From: Ardenticatenaceae bacterium
Lineage (GTDB): Bacteria > Chloroflexota > Anaerolineae > Promineifilales > Promineifilaceae
DNA: 44,747 nucleotides
NCBI GenBank assembly: GCA_030065875.1
Contig: JASJCR010000072.1
Span: forward strand, 1-44,747
Direction: 5' to 3'
The position numbers and the translations under genes were made by a program. Below, one piece after another: positions 39,755 to 44,747 of this stretch; the first letter of the stretch is position 1; each line of letters starts with the position of its first letter. Below the pieces are notes generated by a model. The model was not told the origin of the DNA and did no database searches. It saw nothing but the letters and a program-made list of their open reading frames with translations.

Positions 39755-40921
39755 TTAGCTGCCGCCAACGTAATTCAGATAGCTGGTTTCGTTCAAGCCG
39801 TGCCAACCCTGAATGCCGTCACGGAACCTTTTCCACTCATCATAGATTGACTTGTAATCGGCATCTTCCTGGGCGATATCGTCAAATAAGGAGAAAGCGG
39901 CTTCTTCTGAGGCTTGCAAAACTTCATCTGGGAACGCTCGCAGCTCTACATCAGAATCGGCAATAATGCGTCCGAGAGCATCGACATTTTTGGCATCGTA
40001 GCGGGACAACATCGTCATATTGGCCTCATAAGCGGCCGTCTTGACAATTTCCTGATACTGTTCCGGCAGCTGGTTCCACTCCGTCAGGTTGATTTGAACC
40101 TCAAGTGACGGACCTGGCTCCCACCAGCCTGGATAGTAATAGAAGCTGGAGACATTCTGGAAGCCGAGTTTCTCATCATCGTATGGACCAACCCATTCGG
40201 CGGCATCGATGGCCCCTGTTTGCAGCGACTGGAAGATTTCACCACCGGGGATAACCTGTACCGTGGCTCCCAGACGGTCCATCACCTGCCCGCCGAGACC
40301 GGGGATGCGGATTTTTAGCCCTTCGAGATCTGAGGGCGTATTGATTTCTTTGTTAAACCAGCCGCCCATTTGGGCCCCCGTGTTACCGGCCGGGAATTGA
40401 ATGACCCCAAATCTTTCAGCGTAAAATTCCTGCATCATTTGCAGACCGCCACCCTCATAAAGCCAGGCGTTTTGCTGGCGGGCGGTTAACCCGAATGGCA
40501 GAGCGGTACCAAACGCGGTGACCGGGCTTTTGCCCACATAGTAATAAGAGGCGGTGTGTCCAATTTGAACCGCGCCTTGTTCAACGACGTTGAGAACTTC
40601 CAGACCAGGAGCCAGCTCACCCGCTGCGCGAGCGGTCATGGTAAATTTGCCGCCGGTCATGGCTGTGACCCGCTCGGCAAAAATTTCTGCGCCACCAAAA
40701 ATGGTGTCCAGGGCCACCGGCCAGCTGGTCGCAATCTCCCAGTTGATATCCGGCAAGCTTTGTTCCGCCTGAACCGCTTCTTCAAGCTCTTCAGCTTCCA
40801 TAACCGGTTGGGTTGCCGGTGCGGCTGGAGCGGGAGCGGCCGTGTTGCAGCCGATTAGGGTGGCGGCGGCAGCACCAAGGGAGGTTTGACTGGCTAGTCT
40901 CAGAAAATCTCGACGTTCCAT
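39755..40921 (-). CDS. TRAP transporter solute-binding protein (DctP family), lipoprotein
   Basis: A 388-aa periplasm-facing binding protein. The signal begins MERRDFLRLASQTSLGAAAATLIGC: twin-arginine RRDFLR plus lipobox LIGC (Cys25). The mature part has the DctP pattern with IATSWPVALDTIFGG, a central AAEWVGPYDD and the Arg-containing KIRIPGLGG (solute carboxylate-binding loop). This subgroup often binds organic acids or keto acids. AGGAG lies 9 nt before the ATG. No DctQ or DctM permease gene lies next to it, which is unusual. It has its own terminator. Confidence 0.92.
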   Translation of the reverse strand: MERRDFLRLASQTSLGAAAATLIGCNTAAPAPAAPATQPVMEAEELEEAVQAEQSLPDINWEIATSWPVALDTIFGGAEIFAERVTAMTGGKFTMTARAAGELAPGLEVLNVVEQGAVQIGHTASYYYVGKSPVTAFGTALPFGLTARQQNAWLYEGGGLQMMQEFYAERFGVIQFPAGNTGAQMGGWFNKEINTPSDLEGLKIRIPGLGGQVMDRLGATVQVIPGGEIFQSLQTGAIDAAEWVGPYDDEKLGFQNVSSFYYYPGWWEPGPSLEVQINLTEWNQLPEQYQEIVKTAAYEANMTMLSRYDAKNVDALGRIIADSDVELRAFPDEVLQASEEAAFSLFDDIAQEDADYKSIYDEWKRFRDGIQGWHGLNETSYLNYVGGS

Positions 40922-41042
40922 TCTTTTCTTCTCCTAATAATTAGATGTACATTAACAACGGATGGGCACGATTGTATAGGCCGATATGGGAATTGTCAAC
41001 AAAATGTAACAATTTTATTTGGGCATTTTTGACAAATAAAAA

Positions 41043-41072
41043 TACCCCCCGCCTGGAAGAGGCCGGGGGGTA
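41043..41072 (-). terminator. Rho-independent terminator of ftsZ
   Basis: TACCCCCCG...CGGGGGGTA with inner CCT/AGG pairs and a single bulged C (41043-41072). On the minus strand TATTTTTATTTG follows. It lies 58 nt after the ftsZ stop. Confidence 0.88.
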
Positions 41073-41129
41073 AAGCAGAGAGGATGTTGGGCTGTGTGTT
41101 GTTCACACAGCAGGAGATTACCGATGAAA

Positions 41130-42299
41130 TTACCGTTTTCGCAAGAAAGCGGGAATATCTAAATCATTGGGCGAAAAGCGTGGTTGAACGGTATCTTGCT
41201 GCCGCTTCGGTTGTTCACTTGGTGGCGGAAGCGGTTCACTTTGGTCGCGATTCGCGCTGCTTTGCCGGGTGTTTTGCGCCTGACGGCTAGCTTGCGAGTG
41301 GGTTGGGCGCCGGCCGAGCTGCTGGTGCAGCATTTGACGGCGGGCCTGCTGTTCCCGTTCAAAACCGGTAGCGATGACGGTGATGCGCATCCCTTGACCG
41401 AGCGTTTCATCCACCACGGCCCCAAAGATGATGTTGGCATCGGGGTGGGCGGTTTCGCGGATAATCGCAGCTGCCTGGTTGACCTCGTAGAGGCTGAGAT
41501 CGTCGCCACCGGTGACGTTAAACAGAATCCCTTTGGCCCCGTCAATGGAGACATCGAGCAGGCGAGAGTTAATCGCCTCTTCTGCGGCGATACGAGCACG
41601 GTCTTCACCTTCACCGACCCCCACCGACATCAGGGCCGCGCCACCACCGGTCATGATGGTGCGCACGTCAGCAAAGTCGAGATTAATTAAGCCGGGCACG
41701 GTGATCAGCTCGCTGATCCCCTGAATGCCCTGACGGAGAACGTCATCGGCCATGCGGAACGACTCGGTTAACGAGACGCGCCGGTCGGTCAGTTCGAGCA
41801 GGCGATCGTTGGGAATGATAATCAGGGTATCGACGTTTTCCTGGAGACGATCGATGCCTGATTCGGCCGAGTTGGCGCGGCGGGTGCCTTCAAACATAAA
41901 CGGCCGCGTGACAATGCCGACCGTTAAACAACCCAAATCGCGGGCTACTTTGGCAATGATAGGGGATGCCCCGGTTCCGGTGCCGCCGCCCATACCGGCC
42001 GTAATAAAGACCATATCGGACCCTTCAAGAATTTGATACAGCTCTTCAATTGACTCGTTGGCCGCTTTTTCGCCGAAATCGGGGTTGCCGCCGGCACCCA
42101 GGCCGCGGGTCAACTTATCCCCAATGCGCACCCGAGTGGGAGCATTCGACATGAGCAGGGCCTGGGAGTCGGTGTTGACGGCTACAAAATCAACGCCACC
42201 CACGCCGGCTTCAATCATGCGATTTACCGCATTACTTCCACCGCCGCCGACGCCAACAACGCGTAGCCGAGCAAAATTTTCATAATCTGGTCGCTGCAT
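41130..42299 (-). CDS. ftsZ: Cell division protein FtsZ
   Basis: A 389-aa tubulin-like GTPase that forms the division ring. The nucleotide pocket reads VVGVGGGGSNAVNRM, the tubulin signature GMGGGTGTGASP, and the T7 loop region NLDFADVRTIM with catalytic Asp residues. After a Gln/Arg/Ser-rich linker (about 320-375) it ends LDIPAFLRKR, the conserved tail that binds FtsA, ZipA or SepF. AGAGAGG lies 8 nt before the ATG. No ftsA, ftsQ or mur genes adjoin it; the upstream gene on the same strand is a small HTH protein (42474). The leader (42300-42473) holds a two-part stem. Confidence 0.97.
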   Translation of the reverse strand: MQRPDYENFARLRVVGVGGGGSNAVNRMIEAGVGGVDFVAVNTDSQALLMSNAPTRVRIGDKLTRGLGAGGNPDFGEKAANESIEELYQILEGSDMVFITAGMGGGTGTGASPIIAKVARDLGCLTVGIVTRPFMFEGTRRANSAESGIDRLQENVDTLIIIPNDRLLELTDRRVSLTESFRMADDVLRQGIQGISELITVPGLINLDFADVRTIMTGGGAALMSVGVGEGEDRARIAAEEAINSRLLDVSIDGAKGILFNVTGGDDLSLYEVNQAAAIIRETAHPDANIIFGAVVDETLGQGMRITVIATGFEREQQARRQMLHQQLGRRPTHSQASRQAQNTRQSSANRDQSEPLPPPSEQPKRQQDTVQPRFSPNDLDIPAFLRKR

Positions 42300-42338
42300 A
42301 GCAAAAACCTCTCTGCTGGATCAATTTTTTATGTTATC

Positions 42339-42419
42339 GGTACTACTCTAAGACTTTAGTCACATTAACCTGAAATTCACGAATCGAAAATAGGAATTAA
42401 GTCTTGGGTCGTTAGTACC
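42339..42419 (-). promoter_or_regulatory. Two-part stem in the ftsZ leader
   Basis: GGTACTA (42339-42345) pairs with TAGTACC (42413-42419), and AAGACTT (42350-42356) pairs with AAGTCTT (42399-42405), with a short internal loop between. The structure lies 40 nt before the ftsZ start. No U-tract is present, so a leader or operator function is more likely than a terminator. Confidence 0.4.
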
Positions 42420-42473
42420 ATTATTCAACTGGAAAGGCTTTTGGCTTTCGGCATGACGCCGTCCACTTCAAGC

Positions 42474-42689
42474 TTAGAGTAGTGTCGCTTTATTGCCCGG
42501 TCGAGGATCATAGCGACTGGCGAACTGTTCCAGAGTGGCTTTTTCAACCAGCCACTTATTGCCGAATTTGATGGCCGGTAGTTTCCCTTGACGAATAAGC
42601 CGACGCACCGATTCCGGATGGATATTCAGCCGCTCGCTGACGACTTCGACCCCTGCGTATTGATCCAATAAATTTTCTTTGATTGACAT
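42474..42689 (-). CDS. Small helix-turn-helix protein (excisionase/MerR-type fold)
   Basis: This 71-aa protein contains GVEVVSERLNIHPESVRRLIRQGKLPAIKFGNKWLVEKATLEQF, the full HTH_17/excisionase-type DNA-binding domain: helix, turn, recognition helix, wing KFGNKWLV. It is nearly only that domain, so it is a DNA-binding protein without a sensor part. It is the gene upstream of ftsZ on the same strand, 174 nt away, and may regulate it or itself. A promoter (42743-42771) with repeated GTTGTAG and CAACA/TGTTG elements precedes it. Despite the domain name there is no phage or integrase context. Confidence 0.85.
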   Translation of the reverse strand: MSIKENLLDQYAGVEVVSERLNIHPESVRRLIRQGKLPAIKFGNKWLVEKATLEQFASRYDPRPGNKATLL

Positions 42690-42722
42690 GACATTTGTCT
42701 CGGCCGCAAGTGCGGGATACTA

Positions 42723-42771
42723 CAACAATTGCGACTGTTGCAACTCTACAACAAAACATAAAATATGTCAA
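42723..42771 (-). promoter_or_regulatory. Promoter and repeated operator-like elements of the small HTH gene
   Basis: On the minus strand TTGACA (42766-42771), 17-nt spacer, TAGAGT (42743-42748). Around and after the -10 box lie two GTTGTAG copies, the palindrome GTTGCAAC, and CAACA (42723-42727)/TGTTG (42736-42740) as inverted repeat. This is a likely site for autoregulation. Confidence 0.5.
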
Positions 42772-42813
42772 CATAAATCTTTACAATAGGACCAAATTAC
42801 CGGAAATTCACGT

Positions 42814-42860
42814 AAAAAGAGGTGTTTTGAGCGGCCGCGCCGCTCAAAACACCTCTTTTT
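42814..42860. terminator. Bidirectional Rho-independent terminator
   Basis: A perfect 22-bp stem (42814-42835 with 42839-42860) and a 3-nt loop, with A-run and T-run ends. It lies after nuoN on the minus strand and separates it from the small HTH gene. Confidence 0.95.
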
Positions 42861-42868
42861 AACAAAAT

Positions 42869-42889
42869 CCCCCTTCCTAGGGAAGGGGG
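42869..42889. repeat. C/G-rich hairpin repeat
   Basis: CCCCCTTCC (42869-42877), TAG, GGAAGGGGG (42881-42889), followed by TAAGGGGGAT. It is a common dispersed intergenic repeat type, similar in style to 32-54. It lies just after the nuoN stop. Confidence 0.6.
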
Positions 42890-42907
42890 TAAGGGGGATG
42901 GGGTTAT

Positions 42908-44389
42908 TTATCCACCGGCCATGAGCAGCTGCGAAGCCAGCGAAGCGGTACGAGCCAAATTTAACCACAGACCTGGGAAGAAGCCGATTGCCAGGGTCGC
43001 GACCAGGGCCACGGTCGTGGCCGTCATCATCGCCGGTGAAAATTCGAGATCTCCCTGTCCGTCAAACATAAACATGTAGAATACCACCCGCAGGTAGTAG
43101 TAGGCTGAAACGGCCGCCGTGACCACCCCAATGATCGTCAACCAGATGAGGTTGGCGTCAATGGCCGCCTGGAAAACAACAAATTTGCCGATAAAACCAC
43201 CGGTGAGCGGCATGCCAATCAGCGAAAACATGAAGTAGGCGAGAATCAGGGCCATCCCCAAATTGCGCTTTGACAATCCTTTGTAATCTTCTAGCAGCAC
43301 CCCACGGTTGCCGGATTTTTCCACCATCATAATGACGGCAAACGCCCCTAAATTAGTGAACATGTAGGTCAGCATGTAGGTCAACGAGGCGCTGACCGCA
43401 TCACCACTAAACGGCAGGGCGGCCACGGCCATCAGGATATACCCACCGTGAGCGATGCTGGAATAGGCCAGCATCCGCTTGATGTTGGTTTGGGAGATGG
43501 CTACCACATTGCCCAGAATTAGGGTGGCGGCGGCGATAATCGCTATGGCGGTGGTCCAGATGGGGGCGCTTTCCTGGGGAACCGCTTCTGCCAAAATGCG
43601 GATCATGGCCGCAAAGCCGCCGACCTTGGCCCCGACCGACATAAAGGCGGTCACGGCCGTTGGCGCACCCTCATAGACATCAGGCGTCCACATGTGGAAG
43701 GGGACCGCCCCCACCTTGAAGGCCAACCCCACCAGCTGCATTGCCAGCCCGGTGTAGGCGATCACGCCTCCGGCGGTAAAGTTTTCAACAACGACCGGCA
43801 GCGCGGTTGATCCGGTCGCCCCATACAGCAAAGCCAGGCCAAATACGAGAAAGCCGGATGCAAAGGCCCCCAGCAGAAAATATTTCATCGCTGATTCTTC
43901 ACTGGCTTCACGCGGCCGGGCGATCCCACACATCACATAAAGCGGAATCGACAGCAGTTCCAGCCCGATAAAGATCAGGAGCAGATCGTTGGCCATCCCC
44001 ATCAGCATCATGCCGCTGATCGAAAACATGAGCAGCATGTAATATTCAGCTTTTTCATCGATGTCCGCTTTTATCAAATAAGGCATCGACATCAAAATGG
44101 CCAGAATACCGGTGATGATAAACAGCATGTTAAAAAAGTGGGCGTATCCATCAACAACCACCATTGGATGACCGCCGACCGGAATAAACGTTTCGTATGA
44201 CCCACCAAGCCACAGGGCGATTGTTTGCAGACCGGCCAAAACCAGGCCGCCTAAACTGATCCACGGCCCGAGCCCGCGCAGCTCATCTTCCATGAGCATG
44301 TCCAGGATCATCAAAACGAGGCCAAATCCGGCCACGATGACCACCGGTAAGATGATGGCGATATTGATTGCTGGTGCTTGAAACTCCAT
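42908..44389 (-). CDS. nuoN: NADH-quinone oxidoreductase subunit N (NuoN)
   Basis: A 493-aa polytopic protein of the Mrp-antiporter-like group in complex I, with about 14 membrane helices. Diagnostic stretches are LLLIFIGLELLSIPLYVMCG with the key Glu in helix 5, KVGAVPFHMWTPDVYEGAPTAVTAFMSVGAKVGGF with the key Lys and His, and KRMLAYSSIAHGGYILM. It forms one proton channel. AAAGG lies 9 nt before the ATG. On the minus strand nuoM and the rest of complex I would be expected upstream, but the 358 nt at the window end hold only repeats, so the operon may be split or continue further on. Confidence 0.95.
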   Translation of the reverse strand: MEFQAPAINIAIILPVVIVAGFGLVLMILDMLMEDELRGLGPWISLGGLVLAGLQTIALWLGGSYETFIPVGGHPMVVVDGYAHFFNMLFIITGILAILMSMPYLIKADIDEKAEYYMLLMFSISGMMLMGMANDLLLIFIGLELLSIPLYVMCGIARPREASEESAMKYFLLGAFASGFLVFGLALLYGATGSTALPVVVENFTAGGVIAYTGLAMQLVGLAFKVGAVPFHMWTPDVYEGAPTAVTAFMSVGAKVGGFAAMIRILAEAVPQESAPIWTTAIAIIAAATLILGNVVAISQTNIKRMLAYSSIAHGGYILMAVAALPFSGDAVSASLTYMLTYMFTNLGAFAVIMMVEKSGNRGVLLEDYKGLSKRNLGMALILAYFMFSLIGMPLTGGFIGKFVVFQAAIDANLIWLTIIGVVTAAVSAYYYLRVVFYMFMFDGQGDLEFSPAMMTATTVALVATLAIGFFPGLWLNLARTASLASQLLMAGG

Positions 44390-44534
44390 AAATATTGACC
44401 TTTCTTATCAAAACAGCCCTAAAAACTCCCAAGAAATGTGCTTGGGAACCTCAGGACATCGATTTTTTAACTGCTTTGGTGGGGCATTGTCCAAATTTTC
44501 ACAATGATACCAAAAAAGAAATTCTAGTGCTAAG

Positions 44535-44747
44535 GGGAAAGTGCTGAGTCCTCAGTTGAAAGTCCTGAGTTTGGCGATTGAAATTGGGTCTTGACAAGAG
44601 GAAAGACGGGTTTATGCTTCGGTATCACCCATCACCCATCACCCATCACCCATCACCCATCACCCATCACCCATCACCCATCACCCATCACCCATCACCC
44701 ATCACCCATCACCCATCACCCATCACCCATCACCCATCACCCATCAC
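44535..44747 (+). repeat. Composite repeat copy B: AGTCCTGA units, promoter, long ATCACCC array (cut by window end)
   Basis: AGTGCTGAG/AGTCCTGAG units (about 44539-44571), GAAATTGGG, TTGACA (44591-44596), 16-nt spacer, TATGCT (44613-44618), then ATCACCC repeats from 44624 to the window end: at least 17 copies. From about the -35 box to the array start it is nearly identical to copy A. The stretch 44390-44534 before it holds nothing recognisable apart from the nuoN promoter region. Confidence 0.92.
44591..44618 (+). promoter_or_regulatory. Promoter-like element inside composite repeat B
   Basis: TTGACA, 16-nt spacer, TATGCT, pointing out of the window. Array units begin 6 nt after the -10 box. 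Confidence 0.55.

Noticed and set aside
42474..42689. Excisionase-type HTH as sign of a prophage
   Set aside because: No integrase, attachment repeat or phage gene nearby; flanked by ftsZ and nuoN.

Overview
The window looks like a chromosomal segment of a filamentous or biofilm-type Chloroflexota bacterium (Anaerolineae/Caldilineae-like). This is inferred from gene style: large secreted beta-rich proteins, a VTC/CotH/DUF4956 cluster, DUF4013 and LysM-M23 proteins, a RIO1-type kinase, a typical FtsZ and NuoN, and three proteins that share a short L/M-P-x-x-x-R C-terminal tail. No rRNA, integrase, transposase or CRISPR array is present. The hexamer CGGCCG and short heptameric tandem repeats between genes are very common.

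Layout: 76-6174 holds two secreted zinc-protease-like proteins (one with a VWA domain, one with DUF4114). 6527-13998 holds a polyphosphate-polymerase-like VTC protein, two CotH-family proteins, a DUF4956 membrane protein and a GT-C-like membrane protein. 14162-15978 is a small accessory patch (Phd-like antitoxin/DUF2442/DUF4160 operon; VapBC-like pair with a palindromic operator) ending at tRNA-Arg(TCT). 16177-18266 holds two unrecognised, probably co-transcribed genes with winged-helix-like ends. 18456-21796 is a cysteine operon: promoter, heptamer array, an 11-codon leader peptide with two Cys codons, antiterminator/terminator pairings, then CysM-like synthase, JAMM protease, sulfur-carrier protein and MoeZ-like E1/rhodanese. 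21902-28525 holds a hybrid sensor kinase, two small membrane proteins, PgeF, a LysM-M23 hydrolase and a RIO kinase. 28772-28852 is a very small cysteine-containing ORF with its own promoter, Shine-Dalgarno site and terminator. 29083-37859 (+ strand) holds plsX, fabF, a NERD-like protein, phoU, an ornithine-cyclodeaminase-like gene, a CDP-alcohol phosphatidyltransferase, a Fur-family regulator, an HExxH protease and a GNAT. 37941-44389 (- strand) holds an HtrA lipoprotein, a TRAP solute-binding protein, ftsZ, a small HTH protein and nuoN.

Most notable: (1) the cysteine operon leader has the parts of a textbook transcription attenuator. (2) Four heptamer arrays each begin about 5-7 nt after a near-consensus sigma70 -10 element, and three of these loci share a longer composite repeat. 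(3) The tiny ORF at 28772-28852 can mask its own ribosome site by a 9-bp pairing with its 3' end. (4) The VTC/CotH/DUF4956/GT-C neighbourhood is a candidate uncharacterised surface phosphate or polyphosphate system. All functional statements come from reading the sequence; no database search was run.
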